From positions 1-14,092 of the forward strand of contig CAISTO010000138.1 of NCBI GenBank assembly GCA_903888395.1: 14,092 nucleotides of DNA. Reading direction: 5' to 3'. The stretch's first letter is position 1. Each line of letters starts with the position of its first letter. Positions 1 through 8,084 of the stretch are shown one piece after another. Source of the stretch: an uncultured Bacteroidota bacterium (GTDB lineage: Bacteria > Bacteroidota > Bacteroidia > UKL13-3). The notes beneath the pieces were generated by a model, which did no database searches, was not told the DNA's origin, and saw only the letters and a program-made list of their open reading frames with translations. The position numbers were made by a program, and so were the translations under genes.

Positions 1-1152
1 TTGAATAGAACGAATGACTACATTGAAATCGAAATTTCCATTGGGTGCAAAATAACCCACAGCACCACTATATAGCCCACGTTTGGTGGCTTCATATTGT
101 TCTATCAATTCCATGGCCATTACTTTTGGCGCACCTGTCATGCTGCCCATGGGAAATGCATTTTTTATGGCTTGAACCGAATCTGTATTTTCATGAATAA
201 CACTCGAAACTGTTGAAATCATTTGGTGCACTTGCTTAAACGAATATATTCCAAAAAGCTCTTCTACTTTTACAGTTCCTGTTTTGGAAGAATGCGCCAA
301 ATCGTTTCTAACCAAATCTACTATCATTAAATTTTCGGCACGTTCTTTTTCTGAATGCAGCAGCAATTCTTTTAAATGATTGTCTTCTGCTTCGTTTGTT
401 AAATTACGTTTGATGGTTCCTTTAATGGGTTGTGAAAAAAATTTTTCTTCTTGCTTTAAAATAAATCTTTCCGGACTGGCACATGCCAAATATTTGTCAT
501 CATATTTAATAAAACTTCCAAAAGGCACTGGTGATTTTTCTTGTAATTGTTTGTAAATTTCTATGGGATTGATGGATGCATCATCGTCAAAAAACTCCAT
601 GCAATAATTCATTTCATACACATCGCCAGCAATGATATGTTGCTTAATTTTTTCAATATTTTCCGAGTAAATTTCTTTACTTACTCGTTGTTTTAAAACA
701 GTTTTTTTACTAGTCGCAATGCTGGTTTGTTCATATTTTTCAATGCTTTCAAGCCATTCCTCAAAACTATTATACAAATTACTTTTGAAAATTATTTCGC
801 CATTTTTATTGATAATAAAAACATGTTCAGGCACAAAAAAGTATAAACTCGGAAATTGAATTCCATCAAAATTAATGGAGCTTAAATCCTCTATTTGATT
901 TTTTAAATCGTAGGTAAAAAAACCAAAACTATATTCGTTTTTGTGAATATTTCTAAAAGCTTGGAGTGCTTCAAAATCATCTTGATTTATGCCAACACAA
1001 GAATTTTTTACACCAGCTGCCAAAGCAAATTCTATTTCATGTAATCCATAAGCATTGGTACTTTCGTTGTTATTTAACAGCAAGCACACCTCAAATTGAT
1101 TGGCCCAATCCAATGCTTTGTCTTTGATATGTTGTAATTCAGTTTTGGTCAT
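1..1152 (-). CDS. pabB: Aminodeoxychorismate synthase component I (PabB), C-terminus cut by window edge
   Basis: This is an open frame from an ATG at 1152 to the window edge without a stop, giving 384 residues; family members are usually somewhat over 400, so the last few dozen residues are missing. The product belongs to the chorismate-binding family (anthranilate synthase I / PabB). It should convert chorismate plus ammonia to 4-amino-4-deoxychorismate for folate synthesis, in the cytoplasm, with a PabA glutaminase that is not in the window. Visible motifs are PIKGT with Lys244, ENLMIVDLVRND at about 273-284 and GSMTGAPK at 336-343. The lysine in PIKGT is the residue that separates PabB from anthranilate synthase, which has PIAGT, so I prefer PabB over TrpE. 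The N-terminal third is divergent, as is usual. It lies 51 nt downstream of the toxin gene. I see no convincing promoter in that gap, only an imperfect palindrome. Confidence 0.9.
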   Translation of the reverse strand, partial: MTKTELQHIKDKALDWANQFEVCLLLNNNESTNAYGLHEIEFALAAGVKNSCVGINQDDFEALQAFRNIHKNEYSFGFFTYDLKNQIEDLSSINFDGIQFPSLYFFVPEHVFIINKNGEIIFKSNLYNSFEEWLESIEKYEQTSIATSKKTVLKQRVSKEIYSENIEKIKQHIIAGDVYEMNYCMEFFDDDASINPIEIYKQLQEKSPVPFGSFIKYDDKYLACASPERFILKQEEKFFSQPIKGTIKRNLTNEAEDNHLKELLLHSEKERAENLMIVDLVRNDLAHSSKTGTVKVEELFGIYSFKQVHQMISTVSSVIHENTDSVQAIKNAFPMGSMTGAPKVMAMELIEQYEATKRGLYSGAVGYFAPNGNFDFNVVIRSIQ

Positions 1153-1163
1153 TTTTGTATTTC

Positions 1164-1187
1164 TTGAAGTCAAAATTGTTACTTCAA
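1164..1187. repeat. Imperfect 24-bp palindrome upstream of pabB
   Basis: The arms TTGAAGT and ACTTCAA pair perfectly over 7 bp around a 10-nt centre; across the full 24 bp, 10 of 12 positions are symmetric. It sits between the toxin stop and the pabB start, 11 nt before the pabB ATG. Neither strand has a T-tract after the stem, so it does not look like an intrinsic terminator. A protein-binding operator or a weak mRNA hairpin near the pabB start are both possible. A chance palindrome in AT-rich DNA cannot be excluded. Confidence 0.35.
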
Positions 1188-1203
1188 AATCAAAATAAAA
1201 AGT

Positions 1204-1464
1204 TTATTTATAAATATCTTTTCTATGACCAATTTCTCTAATATCTACTAATAAAATTTTATCTTCAATTGAATAAATTACACGGTAATTTCCAACTCTT
1301 ACTCTCCATAAATCTGAAAATCCTCTAAGTTTTTTACATCCTATTGGCCTTGGATTTTCTCCAAGTAACTCTAAAACAGGAATAATGATAGCAATTATTT
1401 TAGGAGGTAATTTTGATAAATTCTTTTCTGCAGTTTTTGATAAAACTACATCATAAATGTTCAT
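1204..1464 (-). CDS. RelE/ParE-superfamily toxin of a type II toxin-antitoxin pair
   Basis: The product is an 86-residue basic protein of the RelE/ParE fold. Visible signatures are the LWRVRVGNYRVIYSI strand pair (residues 52-66) and a C-terminal IREIGHRKDIYK with His80, Arg81 and Tyr85. RelE-type ribosome-dependent mRNA interferases carry basic residues and a terminal tyrosine in these places, so the toxin looks intact; ParE-like gyrase poisoning is less likely but not excluded. The ATG at 1464 overlaps the antitoxin TGA by 4 nt (ATGA), which implies translational coupling. The expected role is to inhibit translation unless neutralised by the antitoxin encoded just upstream. Confidence 0.85.
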   Translation of the reverse strand: MNIYDVVLSKTAEKNLSKLPPKIIAIIIPVLELLGENPRPIGCKKLRGFSDLWRVRVGNYRVIYSIEDKILLVDIREIGHRKDIYK

Positions 1465-1658
1465 GATAGTTTACCTGATTTTTTTAGGTTACTTATCACT
1501 TTGGAAAGCGGAATTCTTACTTCATTTTTTCTGCTTTCAGCAATTATTCCATCCAGCAAATCTTCAATAGCTTCTTGATGTTTTTCAATTGATTTCAAGT
1601 CAATCTGAACTGCTATTTTCTCGTTTTTATCATTGGTAACAAAACTTATACCTTTCAT
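1461..1658 (-). CDS. Small antitoxin partner of the RelE-type toxin
   Basis: The product has 65 residues from the ATG at 1658. A TTG five codons further upstream is open in frame, but it lies inside the best candidate -7 promoter box, so I chose the ATG. The N-terminal half (MKGISFVTNDKNEKIAVQID) looks like short beta strands. The middle is an acidic helix with the motif EAIEDLLDGIIAESRKNE. The C-terminus is basic and ends KKSGKLS. The protein is not recognisable at family level beyond resembling the small antitoxins that precede RelE-type toxins in Bacteroidota. Its role as antitoxin is inferred from size, gene order and the 4-nt overlap with the toxin. The acidic helix is a plausible toxin-binding segment. 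Confidence 0.72.
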   Translation of the reverse strand: MKGISFVTNDKNEKIAVQIDLKSIEKHQEAIEDLLDGIIAESRKNEVRIPLSKVISNLKKSGKLS

Positions 1659-1670
1659 AATTTTTTTATA

Positions 1671-1701
1671 CAAATATATGTATTAAAATTTTTAAGACAA
1701 A
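1671..1701 (-). promoter_or_regulatory. Candidate Bacteroidota-type promoter for the toxin-antitoxin pair
   Basis: Reading the minus strand, TTTG (1701-1698) is followed after exactly 19 nt by TATATTTG (1678-1671). This matches the Bacteroidota sigma-ABfr pattern of TTTG, about 19 nt, then TAnnTTTG. Transcription would begin a few bases further on, leaving a leader of under about 10 nt before the antitoxin ATG at 1658. It lies in the 50-nt gap after the asparaginase stop. The AT-rich background raises the chance of a coincidental match. Confidence 0.5.
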
Positions 1702-1708
1702 TATTTTA

Positions 1709-2728
1709 TTACCCAATCTTTAATCCCTCAAACAAGCCATCAACGGCTTTTATTTCGCCAACATTGAGTTTATTAAAGTTAATCAAAGGTTCTTGTAAAT
1801 AATGGTGCAAAGTTGCTAAGGCTTCATCACTAAACAAACCAGTTGATGCCACAAAAGCTTGCGCAACATTGTATTGAGGCAGCATTTTTCCGTCATCTAT
1901 TTTTATACAAATCCCTAATTTTTGTCTAGGTAAACTCATACAGAAAATTCCTTCTGCGCCTGTTTTTCCAATTATTTGTGGTGCAGTAATTTGCATCATA
2001 TCGGTGCAATAACGCTTAGAACCTGCCACCATAAAAGGATATTTTGAAACAGCTTCCATTACTATCTTACAAGCATTGGCTAGTTTTTCTTCATATTGAT
2101 TGCTTACCAAATTTTTAAAAGCAATGGCTTGGTTTAAAACCGGAATGGAATAAATAGGAGCGGAGCAACCATCCAAAGCTGTTACCATTTTTTCTTTCGG
2201 GTATTCATAAATTTTCTCTACATAATATAAAATCATTTGCTGAATAGCATGATTAGGATTGATATAATCTTGAATGGGCGCATTGATTAATTGGCACAAA
2301 GCCAACATGCCTGCATGCTTCCCACTGCAATTATTATGAATATGTTCGGGCTTTTTATTATCTCGAATTAATTGATCGGAATCGCGTTTGGAACTTGGAT
2401 ATTGAGGACCGCAATACAAATCGTTTTTATGTAAACCAATTTTTGAAAGGATGCTTTCCACCACTGTTAAATGTTCCTGTTCTGCATTGTGCGATCCGCA
2501 CATGATGGCAATTTCTTGCAATGTAAAACCATATTTTTCCATTCCACCCAAAACCAAAAGCGGTAAAACTTGTATGAATTTCATGGCCGAACGTGGGTAA
2601 CAAATTTGCTCCACATTTCCTTTACTGAATATCACTTCATTGTTTTCATTTACCACACAAATGGCGCCACGGTGAAAACTTTCTAATACATTGGCACGAT
2701 AAACTTCAACTAAAATAGGGTTTTGCAT
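1709..2728 (-). CDS. L-asparaginase, Rhizobium etli type (class 3, zinc-binding)
   Basis: This 339-residue cytoplasmic enzyme should hydrolyse L-asparagine to aspartate and ammonia. It belongs to the Asparaginase_II family typified by the inducible R. etli enzyme ReAV, which is unrelated to E. coli AnsA/AnsB. The key residues are all present in order: Ser47 and Lys50 in PRSAMKF, Ser79 in CGSHNAE, Cys134 and Lys137 in NNCSGKHAGM, Cys188 in DGCSAP, and Lys255 in GKTGAEG. From memory, the ReAV counterparts are Ser48, Lys51, Ser80, Cys135, Lys138, Cys189 and Lys263, where Cys135, Lys138 and Cys189 bind zinc. There is no signal peptide. The gene starts 53 nt after dctA ends, so it may be the last gene of the long operon; a TAnnTTTG-like box at 2772-2779 lacks a well-placed -33 element. 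Aspartate made here could feed the same pathway as the IadA product. Confidence 0.92.
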   Translation of the reverse strand: MQNPILVEVYRANVLESFHRGAICVVNENNEVIFSKGNVEQICYPRSAMKFIQVLPLLVLGGMEKYGFTLQEIAIMCGSHNAEQEHLTVVESILSKIGLHKNDLYCGPQYPSSKRDSDQLIRDNKKPEHIHNNCSGKHAGMLALCQLINAPIQDYINPNHAIQQMILYYVEKIYEYPKEKMVTALDGCSAPIYSIPVLNQAIAFKNLVSNQYEEKLANACKIVMEAVSKYPFMVAGSKRYCTDMMQITAPQIIGKTGAEGIFCMSLPRQKLGICIKIDDGKMLPQYNVAQAFVASTGLFSDEALATLHHYLQEPLINFNKLNVGEIKAVDGLFEGLKIG

Positions 2729-2781
2729 TTTTTAAATTTAAAGGCGCAAGCAAATAAAAAAAATACAATAACAAAAATAAC

Positions 2782-3993
2782 TTAATTCACTACTTGATGA
2801 TATAATTCTTCATCAAATTCTTTTTCACTTTTAGCAATTACAATAGTAGCCACTCCATTTCCAATAATATTTGTAATGGCCCTGGCTTCGCTCATAAATT
2901 TATCAACTCCCCATAAAAATCCTAATCCTTCCAATGGAATAGTATGCATAGATGCTAAAGTTGAAGCAAGCACCACAAAGCCACTTCCTGTAACTCCCGC
3001 TGCACCTTTAGAAGTAATCATTAGTATTCCAATCATCATTAAAATTTCTTGAAAACTAAGAGGCACATTGTATAGTTGTGCTAAAAATATAGCAGACATA
3101 GAAAGGTAAATGGAAGTTCCGTCTAAATTAAAAGAATAACCAGCGGGAATAACCAAACCAACTACAGGTATGCTGCAGCCAGATTTTTCTAATTTGTTCA
3201 TTAAACTTGGCAACGCTGTTTCAGACGATGAAGTTCCTAAAACAATTAAAATTTCGTTTTTTATGTATTTTAAAAATTTAAAAATATTAAGCCCATAATA
3301 TTTCATGATGGAACCTAAAATAATTACTATAAATAATGCCATTGTGATATACACACAAGCAAGAAGTTTACCGAGGGGTATTAGTGTATGTAAGCCGAAT
3401 TTTGATACTGTATATGCCATAGCGCCAAAAGCTGCAATAGGGGCAAGGTACATTACGTATTTTAGTATTTTAAAAACAAATTTTGAACCTACGTTTAGTA
3501 AATCAATGATAGGTTTTTTCTTACTGAATAAATTGAGCGAAATGCCAATAATAATGGCAACAATTAAAATTTGTATTGTTATATTGTCTTGTAAAAATTT
3601 TAACCAACTAAACGTACCATTTCCTTGAGTAGTAAATTTTGATACATCGGAAATTGGTATTTTAGTTCTATCAATATTTCCAGGTTTTAGAATTAAAGCT
3701 ACCCAAATACCTATGGTCAATGATATAGTGGTAACAATTTCAAAGTATAAGAGCGATTTTATTCCAATTCGACCTACTTTTTTTAAATCGCCCATAGAGC
3801 TTATACCCAAAACAATGGTAAAAAATATGATTGGTGCAATAAATACTTTAATAATATTGATAAAGGTAATTCCAATGAATTCTAATTTTATTCCCCATTC
3901 TGGTATAAAATGACCTAATAAAACACCTGAAATTATTGCTATTAAAACATAAAATGTAAGGTGATTTAAAATTTTCTTTAAAGTTATTGCCAT
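2782..3993 (-). CDS. dctA: DctA-type C4-dicarboxylate:cation symporter (SLC1/DAACS family)
   Basis: This is a 403-residue inner-membrane carrier, close to the usual 420-430. It is expected to import succinate, fumarate, malate and possibly aspartate with protons or sodium. Diagnostic segments are the serine-rich GTSSSETALP (253-262), GYSFNLDGTSIYL (285-297), the TSKGAAGVTGSGF hairpin (327-339) and FMSEARAITNIIGNGVATI (366-384). Arg371 and Asn375 match the substrate-site Arg397 and Asn401 of GltPh. GltPh Asp394, which holds the amino group of aspartate, is replaced by Ser368, as in E. coli DctA, so dicarboxylates are likelier substrates than amino acids. It lies 18 nt after a porin gene and 53 nt before the asparaginase gene, consistent with co-transcription. 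It is the second dicarboxylate carrier in the cluster besides the DcuC-type gene. Other SLC1 members (GltP) are possible but fit less well. Confidence 0.9.
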   Translation of the reverse strand: MAITLKKILNHLTFYVLIAIISGVLLGHFIPEWGIKLEFIGITFINIIKVFIAPIIFFTIVLGISSMGDLKKVGRIGIKSLLYFEIVTTISLTIGIWVALILKPGNIDRTKIPISDVSKFTTQGNGTFSWLKFLQDNITIQILIVAIIIGISLNLFSKKKPIIDLLNVGSKFVFKILKYVMYLAPIAAFGAMAYTVSKFGLHTLIPLGKLLACVYITMALFIVIILGSIMKYYGLNIFKFLKYIKNEILIVLGTSSSETALPSLMNKLEKSGCSIPVVGLVIPAGYSFNLDGTSIYLSMSAIFLAQLYNVPLSFQEILMMIGILMITSKGAAGVTGSGFVVLASTLASMHTIPLEGLGFLWGVDKFMSEARAITNIIGNGVATIVIAKSEKEFDEELYHQVVN

Positions 3994-4011
3994 TGGTTAT
4001 TTACCCAAAAA

Positions 4012-5232
4012 TTAAAAAGCTATTTGTACAAAAAACGAACCTGAAATTTTAGTAGATGTTCCACTATTTATTTGTGATAATGAAGTTCCATATTTTAAAT
4101 TATTTTCGTCTACATACTTTGTTAGGCCTACAGTCCATTCGTTACGCTCTTTAATCAATGAGTTTGTATTAGTGGCAAACTCAGGTGTAACCATTGAGTA
4201 TCTAAAATCAATGCCATATTTTTTATGATAAACATAGCCAAGTTGTGTATTTAAACCAGTTCCTAATGCTAAAAACTGGCTAATTTGTGTAATTTGTAAT
4301 TCATTAATTCCTGTTAGGTCTATAAATGTACCTTCGGTTACTTTTGCTGTGGCAATAACATATTCAGTTAAAAAAGAAAATCCTTTGTATTTAAAATGTA
4401 AATCGTAATATACTTTTCTATAATCTGGTAATTTGGTTTTCCCTAATTCATTATACAATAAAAAACTTCCATGCCCTTCACCTTTTGAGTTGGATGCTCC
4501 TTGATTATAACTTCCTGAAATACCCAAAACCAATTTAGGTTTTGCCTCTTTCTTAATGTCTGCAATTTGAGTGCTATTGCCTTCTGTAAAATAACCCAAA
4601 GGGTATAAATTTATTCTGCCGGCATATTTAAGTCCGCCAAAATCGTAATCAATAGAAGATGCTCCAAACGAATTTCTTCCATCACCAGATGTAATAGCAA
4701 CTTGTGGCACTATACCTATTTTACTTAATTTAAATTTAGATTCTATAAACAAACCAAACTCTCTTCCAGTAGCACTAAATTGATCGCTTACAAGGCTTCT
4801 ATCTATAAACTGGAGTTGATTTTCCATTATATTCATTTCTTTATTATTTGTAAAAGTTTGAACTTGGCCAACGGTAAATTTCAAATTTTTATAAGGCATG
4901 TATGCCACCCAAGCATCCAACAAAGAAGTGCTTAAACTAAAATCTGTTTGAATTAAAAAAGAAATTTTTTCTTTAGCTGCTTTACCCGATATGTTAAAGT
5001 ATGTTCGCTTTGTATTTAGAAAGTATTTTGCATCGCTAGTGCTGTCTTTTTGTAACCCAACAAATGGTTGAATCATACCGCCAATTTTGAACAAATAATT
5101 CCCATCATTAAATTTGAAATCGAGTGCATTTCCAACTTTAAAATTTGCTTCTAAAGGATTAGAAATTGTTACTTCTTGTGCTTTTAAATTTAAACTAAAT
5201 AAAATAGTTATGCTTAGTATTATATTTTTCAT
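4012..5232 (-). CDS. Outer-membrane beta-barrel porin, Porin_O/P-like (paralogue of the 6776-8080 gene)
   Basis: The 406-residue protein starts with a signal peptide (MKNIILSITILFSLNLKAQ, cleavage probably after the AQ) and ends in phenylalanine (VQIAF), the usual C-terminal signal of outer-membrane barrels. The body alternates polar and hydrophobic residues, as beta strands do. It shares landmark segments with the porin encoded at 6776-8080: LLDAWVAYMP versus LFDAWVAYNP, GREFGLF versus VREFGIF, TSGDGRNSF versus TNGDGQNVF, and AGRINLYPLGYF versus GGRLDFLPFGKF. These fit the Porin_O/P (phosphate/polyphosphate-selective) family, whose members often prefer anions. It starts 2 nt after the M14 peptidase stop. 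I infer a passive pore for small, probably anionic, nutrients delivered to the nearby transporters; the actual substrate is unknown. Confidence 0.82.
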   Translation of the reverse strand: MKNIILSITILFSLNLKAQEVTISNPLEANFKVGNALDFKFNDGNYLFKIGGMIQPFVGLQKDSTSDAKYFLNTKRTYFNISGKAAKEKISFLIQTDFSLSTSLLDAWVAYMPYKNLKFTVGQVQTFTNNKEMNIMENQLQFIDRSLVSDQFSATGREFGLFIESKFKLSKIGIVPQVAITSGDGRNSFGASSIDYDFGGLKYAGRINLYPLGYFTEGNSTQIADIKKEAKPKLVLGISGSYNQGASNSKGEGHGSFLLYNELGKTKLPDYRKVYYDLHFKYKGFSFLTEYVIATAKVTEGTFIDLTGINELQITQISQFLALGTGLNTQLGYVYHKKYGIDFRYSMVTPEFATNTNSLIKERNEWTVGLTKYVDENNLKYGTSLSQINSGTSTKISGSFFVQIAF

Positions 5233-5234
5233 TG

Positions 5235-6773
5235 TTATAATTTTTCGTTTTTTAAGTATCTGTAAATAGGTAATTTCTCGTCTTTTTTTGTTATTAAAAC
5301 ACTAAAATTTACAAAGCTATTATGTCCTTCTGGTTCTATTGTTTCAATTGCTAAACCGCAATTTTCTTGGTTCATGTAAATAATAAAAGTGCCTTTAGCA
5401 AAAGATTTTTTTTCTATATTTATTGTAGTTTTTACTTTTTGCTGGTAAACACCTTCATCTTTTACATTGTCAATATTGTATTCACTTACATAATAACTCT
5501 CCACTTCTATTTCTTTTTCTGTTGTTAAGGTTTCTACAGCAAGTCCAAGTATTTTTAATTTTTCGATTATATTTTGTTGGTTATTTTCAACTAAATAAGC
5601 AAAAGGTTTTACCCTTGTTAATACCGCAGTCGATTTTGAAGCATTAAATACCGTAACATCTATGGTTATTTCTTTTTCAGTTTCTAAATCTATTACCTTT
5701 AATGGTTCAATACTTTTTTCTTTCTTGCAGGTAACAATAGCTAAATCATTGGTATTGTATTCGTTTTTTAGTAACTCATCAATTTCATTTATGTTTTCAT
5801 AAGCTGTTTTCAAATAAGATATTCCTATTGAAAAAGTTGAAAACACCCTACGTTTAAATGATGTTCTTCCTAAACCAACACCTCTAATTTCAATTAAGGT
5901 TGAAATGGTATTTGCCAAAGCAAAAGAAGTAGCACTTGAACGGCCATTATTTGATCCTTGATTAAAATGAATATCTCCTAAAACCTTTTCAGAAGTTAGG
6001 TATTCACGGTTAGTAATACCTAAATCATTTAATGAAACTTCCACATTTTTAACAAATTTGTTTTTAGTATAAGCTCTTATTTTTTCAGGAACATTTAAGT
6101 TGCCAGAAGTCATTATCATTGCATCATAAAGCGATGTGATTCCATAATTACTTAATTGAGCAAACTCTTTTCTAAATGGTCTGTATTCATGAAAATCTAT
6201 TGCTACATGAGGGTTAAAATCACTAAAAGTTTGTTTTAAAAAACTACTTTCTTTAATCATTAATTTGGTTTGATCTCTGTTTAAATCCAATCCATTAGCT
6301 GCATATCTATCTTGAATTTCATAACCATCAATATTTGCAATGGGTATAATGGCTATTTCTAATTTGTTTAACAAATAGCTGTAACTAGAATCATTTAAAA
6401 GCTTTTCCATCAAAAACAATACTCCTTCCGAACTAGCCATTTCATCGCCATGAAGGCCACCTTGTAAAAAAACTCTTAACTTTTTATCGTTTGATTTTTT
6501 ATTCAAAACTACAAACGGAATTGCTTTTCCTTTTTGACTCTCGCCAATATATTTGATGCTTACTATTCCAGGATGTTTTTTTTGTAAATCGTTTATAAAA
6601 AATATTAGTTCATTATAATTTGTAAATCCTTTTGTTTTTTTTAATGCGGGTGTATTAATTTCCACATTGATGTCAGGAAAAAAACTATTTGTTATTTTTT
6701 TCGATTGCGGATCAAATTCTTGGGTAAAATTGAAACACAAAATTAGAATTAAAAAAACGATTATTTTATTCAT
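5235..6773 (-). CDS. Exported M14-family zinc carboxypeptidase
   Basis: The gene encodes 512 residues from the ATG at 6773. An in-frame ATG at 6812 would add 13 residues before the signal peptide and overlap the upstream porin by 37 nt; the 6773 start gives a clean signal peptide (MNKIIVFLILILCFNF) and a 2-nt gap after the porin stop. The M14 signature is complete: His108 and Glu111 in GGLHGDEMAS with His195 in IDFHEYRP as zinc ligands, Asn165-Arg166 in GLDLNRDQ for substrate carboxylate binding, and catalytic Glu295 in LIEIRG. Residues 340-512 form the beta-rich tail seen in large bacterial M14 enzymes, with IETIEPEGH and LPIYRYL near the end. It should remove C-terminal residues from peptides in the periplasm or outside the cell. 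It has porin genes immediately on both sides. The side-chain preference cannot be read from the sequence. Confidence 0.88.
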   Translation of the reverse strand: MNKIIVFLILILCFNFTQEFDPQSKKITNSFFPDINVEINTPALKKTKGFTNYNELIFFINDLQKKHPGIVSIKYIGESQKGKAIPFVVLNKKSNDKKLRVFLQGGLHGDEMASSEGVLFLMEKLLNDSSYSYLLNKLEIAIIPIANIDGYEIQDRYAANGLDLNRDQTKLMIKESSFLKQTFSDFNPHVAIDFHEYRPFRKEFAQLSNYGITSLYDAMIMTSGNLNVPEKIRAYTKNKFVKNVEVSLNDLGITNREYLTSEKVLGDIHFNQGSNNGRSSATSFALANTISTLIEIRGVGLGRTSFKRRVFSTFSIGISYLKTAYENINEIDELLKNEYNTNDLAIVTCKKEKSIEPLKVIDLETEKEITIDVTVFNASKSTAVLTRVKPFAYLVENNQQNIIEKLKILGLAVETLTTEKEIEVESYYVSEYNIDNVKDEGVYQQKVKTTINIEKKSFAKGTFIIYMNQENCGLAIETIEPEGHNSFVNFSVLITKKDEKLPIYRYLKNEKL

Positions 6774-6775
6774 AC

Positions 6776-8080
6776 CTAAAATGATAAAGTGGTAATAATA
6801 TTCCCTATCCACTCATTATTAATTAGTGGTGCTCCAAATATATCAAGGCTTCCAGCAGATAATTCCACATAAGTAGCAGAAGCTTGAATTTTAAAACCAT
6901 AACCTCTACTTAAATATTTACTTAAACCAAAAGTATAATAATTAGGTCGGTTATAATATGTTGGATTGTTTAAAAAAGAGTTTAAGTCTGCCCTTAAGTT
7001 GGTATATCTTGCATCTATTGAAATTCTGTTTTTAAAATAATACCCAGCTTGTATATTGTATCCACTTCCTAACATCATTCTGCCTTTTACATAATTTTCA
7101 ACATCTTGAACTCCATTTACTAAAAAAGTAGTAGCAGTTGAACCATCATTTCTTACCCTAATTGAAATATCGTTTGGCACAGTAGCAGTAGTTTGAATGT
7201 ATTCACCAAGCATACTAAAACCTTTGTATTTGAATAAAAAATCAACACCATATTTTGTAAAATTAGGGAGCACTTCTTTTAAAGAATCATTTAAATAAAT
7301 AATGGTATTACCTTCACCTCTGCGGCTACTTACACCATAATTTGTACTATAAATAAATCCTATCAATAGTTTTGGAGTAAGTTCTCTAACCACATCTACT
7401 TGCCTAAACTGACCAAAATTATTGAACTTGCCAAATGGCAAAAAATCTAATCTTCCACCAATTTTAAAACCTCCTCGGTCGTTTACAAAAACATTTTGAC
7501 CATCGCCATTGGTTAACGAAATAGCTGGTTTAATAAAAAAATTTCTAGCTACTTTTAATTCGCTTGAAGTAAAAATTCCAAACTCTCTTACAATTCCAAA
7601 AGCGGAGGTAAGCCTACTTCTTTCGGGTAATTGCAATGAATTTGAAATCAATAAAAGCTCCAAATTTTCGGTAGGTGAAATGCTTTGTCCAAATTTTATT
7701 TGAGTTTTTGGAGTTGGATTATAGGCCACCCAAGCATCAAATAAAAAATTTCCATTGCCTTCATCACCAATTTCGGGTGTTCCACTTAAGTCAATTTGAA
7801 ATCTGTAATTTATTTTATATTTGGGCATATCGCCAGCAAGCCTAAATCTGAGTCTGCGCATTCTAAATCTGTTATATGTATCGCTTGTTGTATCGGTTGA
7901 GTTATATTTTATTTCTAACGAATTTTGAATATAACCACCCAAGCTTATTTCAGAGTTATCTTTATCAGAAAATTTAAAACCCTCGCCAAAAGTATATTTG
8001 TTTAAAATAGGATTTTGAGCCAATAATAATTTACATAAAAAAATACTTATAAAAAGTACAAAGTGCTTTATTTTCATCAT
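6776..8080 (-). CDS. Outer-membrane porin, Porin_O/P-like
   Basis: This 434-residue protein has a signal peptide (MMKIKHFVLFISIFLCKLLLAQ) and ends ITTLSF, with the terminal phenylalanine typical of outer-membrane barrels. Two adjacent ATG codons (8080 and 8077) are possible starts. The NRFRMRRLRFRLAGDMPKYK segment, followed by FQIDLSG and FDAWVAYNP, is characteristic of Porin_O/P proteins (OprP/OprO relatives). The run of arginines early in the barrel would suit anion passage, though the selectivity is inferred. It starts 4 nt after the iadA stop and ends 2 nt before the M14 peptidase start, so it is almost certainly co-transcribed with both. It is a paralogue of the 4012-5232 porin. Confidence 0.87.
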   Translation of the reverse strand: MMKIKHFVLFISIFLCKLLLAQNPILNKYTFGEGFKFSDKDNSEISLGGYIQNSLEIKYNSTDTTSDTYNRFRMRRLRFRLAGDMPKYKINYRFQIDLSGTPEIGDEGNGNFLFDAWVAYNPTPKTQIKFGQSISPTENLELLLISNSLQLPERSRLTSAFGIVREFGIFTSSELKVARNFFIKPAISLTNGDGQNVFVNDRGGFKIGGRLDFLPFGKFNNFGQFRQVDVVRELTPKLLIGFIYSTNYGVSSRRGEGNTIIYLNDSLKEVLPNFTKYGVDFLFKYKGFSMLGEYIQTTATVPNDISIRVRNDGSTATTFLVNGVQDVENYVKGRMMLGSGYNIQAGYYFKNRISIDARYTNLRADLNSFLNNPTYYNRPNYYTFGLSKYLSRGYGFKIQASATYVELSAGSLDIFGAPLINNEWIGNIITTLSF

Positions 8081-8084
8081 TTAA

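Noticed and set aside
1153..1203. Hairpin after the toxin gene as an intrinsic terminator
   Set aside because: The stem is AT-rich and short and has no T-tract downstream on either strand.
1659..1673. TTG start extending the antitoxin by five residues
   Set aside because: The TTG overlaps the candidate -7 box, so it would not be transcribed from that promoter; a nearby ATG at 1658 is the better start.
2772..2779. TATTTTTG box as a promoter for the asparaginase gene
   Set aside because: It matches TAnnTTTG, but no TTG lies at about 19-21 nt upstream. Single matches are common in this AT-rich DNA.
3305..3628. Plus-strand open frame of 107 codons opposite dctA
   Set aside because: It is antisense to a well-conserved symporter, with no domain and no start context.
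6774..6812. Longer start for the M14 peptidase at 6812
   Set aside because: It would put 13 residues, including charged ones, ahead of the signal peptide and overlap the porin gene by 37 nt. The ATG at 6773 fits export and gene spacing better.
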